Source: Bradyrhizobium sp. Rc3b (lineage in GTDB: Bacteria; Pseudomonadota; Alphaproteobacteria; Rhizobiales; Xanthobacteraceae). From it: 64,000 nucleotides of DNA. Shown here one piece after another: positions 8,345 to 16,301 of the stretch (its first letter is position 1; each line of letters starts with the position of its first letter). The translations under genes were made by a program, and so were the position numbers. The notes below the pieces were generated by a model. It did not search any database and was not told the DNA's origin. It was given only the letters and a program-made list of their open reading frames with translations. The stretch is taken from positions 1 to 64,000 of the forward strand of contig NZ_FOUS01000010.1 in NCBI RefSeq assembly GCF_900114915.1, in the 5' to 3' direction.

Positions 8345-11143
8345 TTACCCCGTATTCCGCAGCCCCGCCGAAATCCCGTTGATCGTCAGTTGAATCCCGC
8401 GCAGCACCTGCTCGTCCGGGTTCTGCGCGCGGTGCTCCTTCAACAGCTCGACCTGCACGTGGTTGAGCGGATCGAGATAGGGGAAGCGGTGGCGCACGGA
8501 GCGCTCCAGCAGCGGATTGCCCTGCAGCAAGCGGTCCTGCCCCATGATGTCGAGCAGCGTCTCGATGCAGGAATGCCATTCGCGGCGGATGCGGCCGAAT
8601 ATCTTCTCGCGCAGGGCTTCGTCCGGCACCAGCTCGGCATAGCGCGAGGCGATTGCGATCGAGCTTTTCGCGAGCACCATGTCCATGTTCGACAGCAGCA
8701 TGCGGAAGAACGGCCATTCCCTGTAGAGCTCCTTCAGGAACGGCATGCCCTGTTGCGGATGCTCCGCGATCCACTGCTCGACCGCGCTGCCAAAGCCGTA
8801 CCAGCCGGGCAGCATCAGGCGGCATTGCGCCCAGGAGAACACCCAGGGAATCGCGCGCAGGTCTTCGATCGCGCGCGTCTTCTTGCGCGAGGCCGGACGG
8901 CTGCCGATGTTCAGCGTCGCGATCTCGTTGATGACGGTGGAGGCCCAGAAATAGTCGACGAAACCGTCGGTCTCATAGACGAGGCCGCGATAAGCTCTAA
9001 ACGCGAGGTTCGACAATTCGTCCATCGCGGTCAGATATTCGCGGCGCGGCGCGCTCTGGCGCGGATTGAGCAGGCTCGCCTCCAGCGTTGCGGCGGCGAG
9101 GATCTCCAGATTGTTGCGGCCGACCTCGGCGTTGGAATATTTCGACGAGATGATCTCGCCCTGCTCGGTGATACGGATCTGGCCGTTCACCGCGCCGCCG
9201 GGCTGCGCGATGATGGCGTCATAGCTCGGCCCGCCGCCGCGGCCGACCGAGCCGCCGCGGCCGTGAAACAGGCGCAGCCGCACGTGATGCCGCTCGAACA
9301 CGTCGACGAGACCGATCTCGGCCTTGTAGAGCTCCCAGCCCGAGGTGACGAAGCCGCCGTCCTTGTTGCTGTCGGAATAGCCGAGCATGACCTCCTGCAC
9401 GCTGCCGCGGCTGTCGACGAGGCGGCGGTAATCGTGCAGCGACAGCATGCGGTCCATGATGCCGCTGGAGGCCTGCAGATCCTCGATGGTTTCGAACAGC
9501 GGCACGATGTTGATGGCGCTGCGCCCGGAGGGATGGACGAGGCCGACCTCTTTCAGCAGCACCGCGACCTCGAGCATGTCGGACATGCCCTTGCACATCG
9601 AGATGATGCATTGGGGAATGGCGTCCGAACCGAACATCGCATGCGCTTCAGCGGCGGCATGGAAGACGTTGAGCTCGCCCATGGTCTCGTCGCTGTACTT
9701 GACGAAGGGCGAGACCAGCGCGCGCGTCGAGCGCAATTCATTGGTGAGCAGCGAGATGCGCGCCTCTTCGCCGAGCGCGAGATAGGACATGCCGGGATTG
9801 GCGGCGTCCATCAGCTCGGCGATGGTGCGTTCGTGTACCGCCGAGTTCTGGCGGATGTCGAGGCGGGCGAGATGGAAGCCGAAGCAGTCCACCGCGCGCC
9901 TCAGCAGCCGCAGCCGGCCGCGGGCGATGACGCGGGCATTGTTGGAGATCAGCGAGCGGTGCAGCACATCGAGATCGGCCTGCAGCTCCTTCACGCTCGC
10001 ATATGGCGCGCCCTTGCCGACCGGCCGGCGCGTGATCTCGACCGCGAGCTTTTCGGCCGTCGCGGTCAGGCGCGCGTAGATGCCGGAGACCGCCAGACGA
10101 TAAGGCTCGCCACTCCGGTGCGGCGAGGTATCCGGCGAGCGCTCCGCCAGGTTGCGCAGCTCTTCCGAGACGTCGGCAAGATGCGCCGCGATCGACAATT
10201 CCGAGCCGAGCACGTGCAGCTCGTTCAGATAAAACTGCATCACCCGGCTCGACTGCAGACGCAGCGTGCCGCGCATCACGTCGGCAGTGACGAAGGGATT
10301 GCCGTCGCGGTCGCCGCCGATCCAGCTGCCCATCCGCAGGAACGAGGCGAGCTCGGAGGCGGCCTGCTCGCCGCCCTCCTCCAGCCGGTCCTCCAGCGCG
10401 TTGACCAGCCGCGGCACCTCGCGCAGGAAGGTGTAATCATAGAACGACAGGCCGTTGGCGACCTCGTCGAGCACGTTGAGCTTGGTCCGGCGCAGCAGAT
10501 TGGTCTGCCACAGCGTCAGCACCTCGCGGCGAAGCTGCTCGTCGCTGGCATCGGCCTCCTCCGCGGTCAGCGCGACGCGCTCGCGGCGGTCGAGCAGGCC
10601 TGCGACCTCCATCTCGCGGTCCATCGTGCTTTTGCGGCGCACCTCGGTCGGATGCGCGGTCAGCACCGGGCTCACCAGCGCGGACTTGAAGAAGCTGCGG
10701 AGTTGATCGGGCTTGATGCCGGCGTCTCGGGCATGGGCGAGCGTTTCCGCCAGCACGCCGGAGCCGCCGTTCTTCGCGGCGCTGCGGGCGCGCATCTGGC
10801 GGATGTTGTTCTGATCCTCGGCGATATTGGCGAGGTGGGAGAAATAGCTGAAGGCGCGGACGATCCGCACCGTCTCGGAGGTCGACATGCTGTCGAGGAT
10901 CTGCTCGAGCTCGCGGCGGGCGAGCCGGTCCTCGTCGCGGTGGAACCGGATCGAGGTCTGCCGGATGCGCTCGACCAGATCGAACACATCGGCGCCCTCC
11001 TGATCGCGCACGGTGTCGCCGAGGATGCGCCCGAGCAGGCGGATATCATCCCGCAGGCGGGCTTCCGCTTCCGTCACCTGAACGTCCTCGGGACGGTTGG
11101 GGCGAGGCTCAGTGGCGTCGGACGGTATGGTCTGGAGGGACAT
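8345..11143 (-). CDS. ppc: Phosphoenolpyruvate carboxylase
   Basis: The 932-residue protein has all hallmarks of bacterial PEP carboxylase: LTAHPTEVRRKS (catalytic His), GGDRDGNPFVT, GYSDSNKDGG, the glycine-rich catalytic loop FHGRGGSVGRGGGP, and the conserved C-terminus NGISAGLRNTG. It adds bicarbonate to PEP to make oxaloacetate and so refills the TCA cycle; in rhizobia this supports growth on sugars. The start is ATG 11143 (MSLQTIPSD), with GAGGAG a few bases upstream. The frame continues to 11290 but the extra part is not family-like. A hairpin lies right at the ribosome-binding site. It is monocistronic, converging with the lactonase gene. Confidence 0.97.
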   Translation of the reverse strand: MSLQTIPSDATEPRPNRPEDVQVTEAEARLRDDIRLLGRILGDTVRDQEGADVFDLVERIRQTSIRFHRDEDRLARRELEQILDSMSTSETVRIVRAFSYFSHLANIAEDQNNIRQMRARSAAKNGGSGVLAETLAHARDAGIKPDQLRSFFKSALVSPVLTAHPTEVRRKSTMDREMEVAGLLDRRERVALTAEEADASDEQLRREVLTLWQTNLLRRTKLNVLDEVANGLSFYDYTFLREVPRLVNALEDRLEEGGEQAASELASFLRMGSWIGGDRDGNPFVTADVMRGTLRLQSSRVMQFYLNELHVLGSELSIAAHLADVSEELRNLAERSPDTSPHRSGEPYRLAVSGIYARLTATAEKLAVEITRRPVGKGAPYASVKELQADLDVLHRSLISNNARVIARGRLRLLRRAVDCFGFHLARLDIRQNSAVHERTIAELMDAANPGMSYLALGEEARISLLTNELRSTRALVSPFVKYSDETMGELNVFHAAAEAHAMFGSDAIPQCIISMCKGMSDMLEVAVLLKEVGLVHPSGRSAINIVPLFETIEDLQASSGIMDRMLSLHDYRRLVDSRGSVQEVMLGYSDSNKDGGFVTSGWELYKAEIGLVDVFERHHVRLRLFHGRGGSVGRGGGPSYDAIIAQPGGAVNGQIRITEQGEIISSKYSNAEVGRNNLEILAAATLEASLLNPRQSAPRREYLTAMDELSNLAFRAYRGLVYETDGFVDYFWASTVINEIATLNIGSRPASRKKTRAIEDLRAIPWVFSWAQCRLMLPGWYGFGSAVEQWIAEHPQQGMPFLKELYREWPFFRMLLSNMDMVLAKSSIAIASRYAELVPDEALREKIFGRIRREWHSCIETLLDIMGQDRLLQGNPLLERSVRHRFPYLDPLNHVQVELLKEHRAQNPDEQVLRGIQLTINGISAGLRNTG

Positions 11144-11152
11144 GGCTCGCTC

Positions 11153-11176
11153 CTCTTCAAGAGCTCCCTTGAAGAG
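11153..11176 (-). promoter_or_regulatory. Hairpin next to the ppc ribosome-binding site
   Basis: Arms CTCTTCAAG (11153-11161) and CTTGAAGAG (11168-11176) are perfect complements with a six-base loop. In the ppc mRNA the 3' arm ends in GAAGAG and runs directly into the SD (GAGGAG), so folding could hide it. A regulatory effect is inferred, not shown. Confidence 0.4.
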
Positions 11177-11286
11177 CTTCCTGGGCTCCTCGGCCCAGCG
11201 GAGTGTGCGATATTTTTCTACCGCAGTGCAAGACGAAGTTGGAGGCGGTGCAAACTGGCGGCCACGCTCGTGTCCCGGACGCGCCT

Positions 11287-12118
11287 GCAACGCTTAAGCG
11301 GTGCTGCGCAGAGCCGGGACCCCAAAAGCCACACCGTCCCTGCCGCCTTCCGGGCCCCGGCTCAGCAGCGCACCACGCCGCGAAGACGCGTCGCGCTCGC
11401 TGCGTCCGGGGCACGAGGCTTTCTCTTTGTACCGATAAGCACGCCTTCGCCTTCTCGCGGCGTATTCCGCCCGAGCTTTGCTGTCCGTTTCGCCCTCATC
11501 GAGAACAAAGGGCGCAGGGAAGGCCGGGCGCCGGCTGGCACCCGATGGTCCGCACGCGACAAGACGCACGCGGGGTGACCACAGGTGACGCCGGGACATC
11601 CCGGCCTTCCCTGCGCAATGGTTTTACGGCTTATGGCGCGCTCTCCCCGGGGAGCGATGCACTATTGCCCCCGTCGTCTTGCGGATGACTGATGTGCGCG
11701 CCCGGTTGGGCCGCTGCATCACCGCAAGCCTTGACGCACAGACCCCGGGCGTCAGGACCACACGCTTTTGCCGTCCGCGGACGTCCTTCCCCGGACAGCC
11801 GGAAGCTCGCGCGTGCTCGCCCCCGACGCCGAAAAGAAACGCTGTGACCGCGCCGTGTCGTGCCGCGGATCGCAACGGCTCACGGGATTTTGCCCGCCCT
11901 GCCATCACCTCGCGCGCCGGCGCTGCCGCGTCCATCGCATCCCGGCCTACGTATCGTGACGATCGCGAAACGCCCCTTTGACGGGCCAGGATGAAATGCG
12001 GTTTAGCCGAAACAACGAATTCGGTCAATCAGAATATTTTGCGGCGCCGCTCCTTGACCTGCATGTGGTGTGTTTTGCCCGATGGGTAGCGCGAGGGATT
12101 GAGGTGGAGACCTCAGCG
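11287..12118. repeat. Long non-coding, repeat-like region upstream of ppc
   Basis: Together with 11144-11286 this is about 1.1 kb without a credible gene. Frames exist in several phases but they overlap, are Arg/Pro-rich and match no family. From memory, blocks such as CAATGGTTTTACGGCTTATG and GTCGTCTTGCGGATG recur in intergenic regions of Bradyrhizobium genomes, so I read this as a dispersed long repeat, probably degraded. Its right end (12020-12110) is AT-richer, with GAATTCGGTCAATCAGAATA. The ppc promoter should lie in the first 200 bases but I could not place -35/-10 boxes with confidence. Confidence 0.45.
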
Positions 12119-12151
12119 CTAGGATGGGTAGAGCCCTTGCGAAACCCATCC
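12119..12151. repeat. Palindromic repeat, family C (short copy)
   Basis: CTAGGATGGGTAGAGC...GCGAAACCCATCC, with arms GGATGGGT / ACCCATCC. It is one of four copies, all between 12.1 and 17.3 kb. A partial GATGGGTAG also occurs at 12081. Confidence 0.65.
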
Positions 12152-12230
12152 CCGTGCTGAGGGGCAAGCCGAATGTCGCGCAAGTCTCGCTTGGGTCCCG
12201 ACGAGCTAAAGCCGCTCAAGGCCTACGGCC

Positions 12231-13082
12231 TCAAGCCTTACGTGCGATCAGTTCGCAGGGGGCAATGATGCCGTTGGAGATACACGTGATCATGTTGCGT
12301 ATTTGATCTTGCCGTTTCTCGCCCATCAGCGTGTGCAAGCCCAGCGATCCAGCAACGCCGCCGGCAAGCGAACGGGCTTTCAATTCGGCGAAATAGGCAA
12401 GCGCGAAGTCCTTTCGGTTGCGTTCCGACAGGATTTCGAAGCCTGCTCGCTCCAATGCACGCTTGTAGCGCTCCGGACCGCTGACCATGTTCGAATCGCT
12501 TGTCGTGGCCCATGGCACAGGAAACAGCAATTCGCCCTCGGCTGTCCGCATGACGTCATAGACTGCGAAAAGCGCTCCCGGTTGCAAGACACGCGCGATT
12601 TCAAGACAGAGATTTTCCTTGTCTTCGATATTCATGCCGACATGAAGCATGTATGCCTTGTTGAAGGTCGCCTCCTGAAACGGCATCGCAAGCGCGCTGG
12701 ATTGATGGAGAGTAACGCGATCATCGAGCCCCAGCCATTGGCATAGTCGGAGTCCAGTCTCGACGTAGTCCGGCGTCAGATCGACTCCGCTGACCCGGCA
12801 CTTATAGCGGTCGGCGAGAAAGCGGGCTGGACCTCCCAGACCGGAGCCGACATCCAGGACATGGTCCGCGGCCGTAATCCCGAGCTGCGCCATCAGTTCC
12901 TCGGTCGCTTTCCGGCCGCCGATATGGAATTCGTCCACCGCGGAGAGATCGTCGATCGTGACCGTATCTGTCGTTTTCCCCATCTGAGCGAGACCGCTTT
13001 CGATGACCTCGATCAGTCCGCCGCGAGCATAATGATGCGCAACCGTGTGTTCGGCGGACGTTCTCGACGGATGGATCGTCAT
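12231..13082 (-). CDS. SAM-dependent methyltransferase (class I)
   Basis: The 283-residue protein has SAM motif I VLDVGSGLGG (75-84), an acidic residue after the second strand in VSGVDLTPDY, and later GALFAVYDVMR and VSGPERYKRALERAGFEI. The arrangement is like UbiE-type and sarcosine/dimethylglycine N-methyltransferases, with a short N-terminal helix and the H-I-G-G segment before the Rossmann fold. The small-molecule acceptor is unknown. The start is ATG 13082, which overlaps the stop of the Bug/TctC gene as ATGA, so translation of the two is probably coupled. This pairing of a periplasmic binding protein with a methyltransferase is unusual. Confidence 0.85.
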   Translation of the reverse strand: MTIHPSRTSAEHTVAHHYARGGLIEVIESGLAQMGKTTDTVTIDDLSAVDEFHIGGRKATEELMAQLGITAADHVLDVGSGLGGPARFLADRYKCRVSGVDLTPDYVETGLRLCQWLGLDDRVTLHQSSALAMPFQEATFNKAYMLHVGMNIEDKENLCLEIARVLQPGALFAVYDVMRTAEGELLFPVPWATTSDSNMVSGPERYKRALERAGFEILSERNRKDFALAYFAELKARSLAGGVAGSLGLHTLMGEKRQDQIRNMITCISNGIIAPCELIARKA

Positions 13083-14059
13083 GAGGCCTTGATCCCGGCA
13101 TCGCGAATGACTTTTCCCCATTTCCGGTATTCAGACGCCAGGTATGCGGCGCATTCGTCGGAAGAGTTGGCGACCGGCAGGTATCCGAGACCGGCGAGCC
13201 GATCCTTGACTTCAGCTCGATCGATCAGCTTGGCAATTTCGCGCCGGAGGATGCCGATATATTCCTTCGGCGTTCCTGCCGGGACGAGAACGGCCGTCCA
13301 GATGTCCGCCGCGATGTCGGGATACCCGGCCTCGGCAATGCTCGGAACGCCCGGCAGCGCCTCGGAATGGGTTTTGCTGGTCAGCGCGAGCGCCCGCAAC
13401 TTGTTCTCCCTGACGTGCTGTATGGCGGGTGGCAGCGCGCCGAACGACACGGGCGTATGGCCCGCGAGGGTCGATCCAATGGCCGCACCGCCGCCATTGA
13501 AAGGAACGTGCACGATGTCGAGTTCAAGTGAAAGCCGAAAGAGTTCTCCCAACAGATGAGGCGGTGTGCCCGCTCCCGGCGAAGCGTAGCTGAATTTGCC
13601 CGGGCTGGCCTTGATCAGTTCTACGAGGTCCTTGACCGACTTTGCCTGAATGGACGGATGGACCGTAAGCAAAGTAGGAGCGGTCGCCGCCAGCGTGACG
13701 GCATCAAAGCTCTTTTGGACGTCGTAGGGAACAGTTTCGAAGAGCGTGGGATTCGCGACATAACTCGGTGAAGCCACAAAGATCGTATGACCGTCGGGCT
13801 GGGCCCTGGCAGCTTGCCCTGCACCGATATTGCCTCCGGCCCCACCAATATTCTCGACGAAGAATTGCTTGCCGAGCTGGTCGGAGAGTCCTTGCGCAAT
13901 GACACGCGCCGCCACATCGTTTGGACCTCCGGCAGCAAACGGCACTATGACGCGCACCGGTCGGACTGGATATTGCTCCGCGAGCGCCGGCCGTGACAAG
14001 GCGGCTGCCGCGAGGGTCGTGCATGAGGCTGTCAGGAAGCGGCGGCGGTTCAATCGCAT
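13079..14059 (-). CDS. Bug/TctC-type periplasmic binding protein
   Basis: The 326-residue protein starts with a Tat-like signal (NRRRFLTASC, cleavage near ALA-EQYP) and then follows the Bug family pattern: YPVRPVRVIVPFAAGGPND, NIGGAGGNIG, HVPFNGGG and VPSIAEAGYPD. Such proteins bind carboxylates or small organic compounds and deliver them to TctAB permeases, which are absent here. The start is ATG 14059 with GGAGG five bases upstream; two earlier ATGs lie in the same frame. It is divergent from a LysR gene with 97 bases between, and overlaps the methyltransferase gene by four bases. The LysR protein is the likely regulator. Confidence 0.9.
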   Translation of the reverse strand: MRLNRRRFLTASCTTLAAAALSRPALAEQYPVRPVRVIVPFAAGGPNDVAARVIAQGLSDQLGKQFFVENIGGAGGNIGAGQAARAQPDGHTIFVASPSYVANPTLFETVPYDVQKSFDAVTLAATAPTLLTVHPSIQAKSVKDLVELIKASPGKFSYASPGAGTPPHLLGELFRLSLELDIVHVPFNGGGAAIGSTLAGHTPVSFGALPPAIQHVRENKLRALALTSKTHSEALPGVPSIAEAGYPDIAADIWTAVLVPAGTPKEYIGILRREIAKLIDRAEVKDRLAGLGYLPVANSSDECAAYLASEYRKWGKVIRDAGIKAS

Positions 14060-14134
14060 GTGGGCCTCCATGAATGGTCGCCCCAACGATAAGCTTCCAG
14101 AGGCATACAAGCTATAATATGCTGCCATCAACTT

Positions 14135-14153
14135 CCATATTTAATGGATATGG
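14135..14153. promoter_or_regulatory. Candidate LysR operator
   Basis: CCATAT (14135-14140) and ATATGG (14148-14153) form a short dyad in the 97-base gap between the divergent Bug/TctC and LysR genes, four bases before the LysR start. Its place fits an autoregulatory LysR-type site. This is inferred from position and symmetry only. Confidence 0.35.
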
Positions 14154-14156
14154 CAA

Positions 14157-15089
14157 ATGGAGCTGAGGCATCTACGCTATTTCATCGCTGTAGCGGAGGA
14201 AAAACATATCACGCGAGCCGCTGAACGCCTCGGAATGCAGCAGCCGCCGCTGAGCCAGCAGATCAAGGCCATCGAGCGGGAACTCGACGTGCAGCTTTTT
14301 CTACGCAAAGCCCGGGGCGTGGAGCTGACTGACGCGGGCCGTGCTTTTCTGGAGGAGGCGCGCGCGACATTGATGCATCTCGATCGGGCTTTCGACTCGA
14401 CCCGGCGCGCGTCGCGGGGTGAACAGGGGCGCCTGTGCGTCGGGGTCACCTCCACGACGCCGTTTCATCCGGTCGTGCCGCGCGCCATTCGCGCATTTCG
14501 CGAAGCCTGTCCCATGGTGGCTCTGACTTTGGAGGAATGTCTGAGCAACGAATCCGTCGATCGCGTAAGGAACGAACAAATGGACGTAGCTTTCGTTCGC
14601 GCTGCGATGGGCAATGGACAAGGGCTGGCCGTCACGTCGCTGCTTGACGAACCAATGGTCGTGGCGCTGCCAAGCAGCCACGTGCTAGCTCAAACCAAAA
14701 CCGAGGCGCCGGTTTCGCTTGATCGACTGTCCCGCGAGACTTTCATCCTGTACGGACCGCCGGGGACGGGAATGTACGATTCCACCATTGCCGCATGCCG
14801 GGCAGCCGGCTTCAGCCCGCGGATCGGTAACCTCGGGGCGTCCACGCAATTGGCGCCCCGCATCACGTCGACGCTGAGTCTGGTCGGCGCTGGCCTTGGC
14901 ATCACGTTTGTCCCGGCCTCGCTTCAACGTATGAACATGGAAGGCGTGATCTACCGCTCGATCAAGGGATCCAACCGACCTATGGCTACGCTCAAGCTTG
15001 CCTCCCGCCGCGATGACAAGTCCGCAGTCGTGAAACAGTTCATCAATTTCGTCAGGAAGGAAGCAAAGGACTACGCCGTCGGCACCTAG
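14157..15089 (+). CDS. LysR family transcriptional regulator
   Basis: The 310-residue protein has a winged helix-turn-helix at residues 1-60 (MELRHLRYFIAVAEEKHITR, then AAERLGMQQPPLSQQIKAIE). The effector domain is of the type found in CatR/BenM-like regulators of aromatic or organic acid catabolism (LRVGV-like start, CLSNE). It is divergent from the Bug/TctC-methyltransferase pair, which is its probable target. The stop codon TAG (15087-15089) lies inside a family C repeat (CCTAGGATGGG), so insertion of the repeat may have redefined the C-terminus. Confidence 0.92.
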   Translation: MELRHLRYFIAVAEEKHITRAAERLGMQQPPLSQQIKAIERELDVQLFLRKARGVELTDAGRAFLEEARATLMHLDRAFDSTRRASRGEQGRLCVGVTSTTPFHPVVPRAIRAFREACPMVALTLEECLSNESVDRVRNEQMDVAFVRAAMGNGQGLAVTSLLDEPMVVALPSSHVLAQTKTEAPVSLDRLSRETFILYGPPGTGMYDSTIAACRAAGFSPRIGNLGASTQLAPRITSTLSLVGAGLGITFVPASLQRMNMEGVIYRSIKGSNRPMATLKLASRRDDKSAVVKQFINFVRKEAKDYAVGT

Positions 15090-15148
15090 GATGGGTTGAG
15101 CACTTGCGAAGCCGTGATGGGTTTCGCTTTTGCTGTGGCCATCCTACG
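15086..15148. repeat. Palindromic repeat, family C
   Basis: CCTAGGATGGGTTGAGCACTT at the start and GGCCATCCTACG at the end, with an inner ATGGGTTTCGC. It contains the stop codon of the LysR gene. Confidence 0.75.
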
Positions 15149-15254
15149 AGCAGCTAAATACTGCATGGGATGGGACTATCGGTCGACCTCACGATGAGCA
15201 TGCAAAGCGTAGATCCGTCATTCCTGTCATCCTGGTTAATGCGCTTAGTTTGGG

Positions 15255-15542
15255 GTGGACTGCTTCACGCCCTCAGCGGAGCGGTCATCGCCTTATACGA
15301 ACGAGGATATGGGGCGGCGTAGCGCCATCTTCTTGTATGTGGTGCCGTCGGCGGTTGCACTGCCTGTCTTCGTGCTTGTGCCAAGCCTTCTGTGCTATCT
15401 TGGCAAACGAGAGGAAGCCCGCTTTCTTGCGCGGGCTTCAATCCCTGGTCCTCTAATTCTTGGCGGTGGTCATCCCTTCGGCGGCCATTTAAGCGGTGAA
15501 GAAGGACGGTTCTCGCCTGTCGGCAGGCGGAGAGGGCAATAA
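15255..15542 (+). CDS. Possible small membrane protein (doubtful)
   Basis: This 95-codon frame has one strong hydrophobic stretch, AIFLYVVPSAVALPVFVLVP, in its first half. The second half is Gly/Arg-rich. Its TAA stop (15540-15542) overlaps the ATG of the next frame as TAATG, which could couple translation. Against it, no good SD was seen at 15255 or at the inner ATG 15309, and a terminator-like hairpin lies in the frame at 15414-15439. No family recognised. The rest of the gap from 15149 shows nothing else. Confidence 0.25.
   Translation: MDCFTPSAERSSPYTNEDMGRRSAIFLYVVPSAVALPVFVLVPSLLCYLGKREEARFLARASIPGPLILGGGHPFGGHLSGEEGRFSPVGRRRGQ
15414..15439. terminator. Terminator-like hairpin
   Basis: Perfect 9-bp arms GAAGCCCGC (15414-15422) and GCGGGCTTC (15431-15439) with an 8-base loop. 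The form is typical of bacterial intrinsic terminators but no run of T follows. It lies inside a doubtful small frame. Confidence 0.35.
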
Positions 15543-15811
15543 TGTTTGCGGCAGTCGTAGTTGTCGTTCTGCTGGTCGTCTTGTTGGCACCTTCATGGGG
15601 CGTGCTTTATTTTGAACGGGCGACGTTTGGGCAAGCGATGGAAGCAGCGTGGCGCGTCTGGATCGCGCAAGTGATTGCATCGATCACCCTCACCGTCCTT
15701 GCCGATCATCTGGGTTTCATGAATCCAGCGGGCTATACGGTTGGGATATGCCTCTTGGTTGGACTTGCAGGCGCTCTCTTCCTCCGGTCCAGAGCACGCA
15801 GGATGGGTTGA
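15542..15811 (+). CDS. Small hypothetical membrane protein
   Basis: The 89-residue product has three hydrophobic segments: residues 2-22 (very Val/Leu-rich), about 40-57 and about 63-82. It ends RSRARRMG, so three membrane passes are likely. The start at 15542 has GGAGAGGG upstream. The last three codons and the TGA stop are formed by a family C repeat that begins at 15800 (AGGATGGGTTGA), so the present C-terminus may be secondary. No known family or function was recognised. Confidence 0.5.
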   Translation: MFAAVVVVVLLVVLLAPSWGVLYFERATFGQAMEAAWRVWIAQVIASITLTVLADHLGFMNPAGYTVGICLLVGLAGALFLRSRARRMG

Positions 15812-15887
15812 GCACTTACGAAAGCCATCCTGCTTCGTCACAGGCGGAGTGATTGATGGATTTCGCTGGCGCTCTACCTATCCTACG
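15800..15887. repeat. Palindromic repeat, family C
   Basis: Begins AGGATGGGTTGAGCACTTACG and ends CTATCCTACG, with inner CCATCCTGC / GATGGATTTCGC. It supplies the end of the small membrane ORF at 15542. Confidence 0.7.
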
Positions 15888-16301
15888 GGCTGAGTCCGTC
15901 TGCATTGCGCAATGTCGCGACGATACCCTCTTGATCACAAGAAACACTGTGCGGCCGAAAGGCCGCCCGTTGCCATCGACCGCCAGGAATTCCGGTCAGC
16001 AACTGCCTGGACGTTGAGCTGGGCCTGGATAGGGTTGTCAGCTCTGGCAATCTGTTCGCCGTCTCAATGGCCCTTGGTACAGCCGAATTTTGCAATCTTG
16101 GTACTGGTCTCATGACCAAGCGTGACGCATCTAACTGCTAGTACCACGAACGAAGCGATCCCGATCGGCAGTCTCAGTGGGAGCCCCGGTCAATGCAGAC
16201 CGCGGACACTTTCACACTGTCTGGCAGTTTGTGGATAGCCGTCGCGGCTCACACTGACTGCAACCATTGGGTCAAGAGACAATGACTGAGGAGACAATCC
16301 A
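15888..16301. other. Intergenic stretch, no gene seen
   Basis: About 410 bases, lower in GC than the surroundings, with only short, patternless frames on both strands. A tight hairpin, GCGGCC-GAAA-GGCCGC, lies at 15951-15966. The last 20 bases hold a seven-codon frame (ATG 16282, TGA 16303-16305) that overlaps the start of the next gene. The stretch may contain the promoter of the 16302 gene, but no clear boxes were found. Confidence 0.5.

Noticed and set aside
8300..11578. 1092-codon open frame on the plus strand opposite ppc
   Set aside because: Its product is His/Asp/Arg/Gln-rich with no family pattern, as expected for the antisense frame of a high-GC gene. The minus strand encodes an unmistakable PEP carboxylase.
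11294..11599. 101-codon Arg-rich frame upstream of ppc
   Set aside because: It overlaps several other equally long frames in different phases, has no SD and falls in repeat-like DNA.
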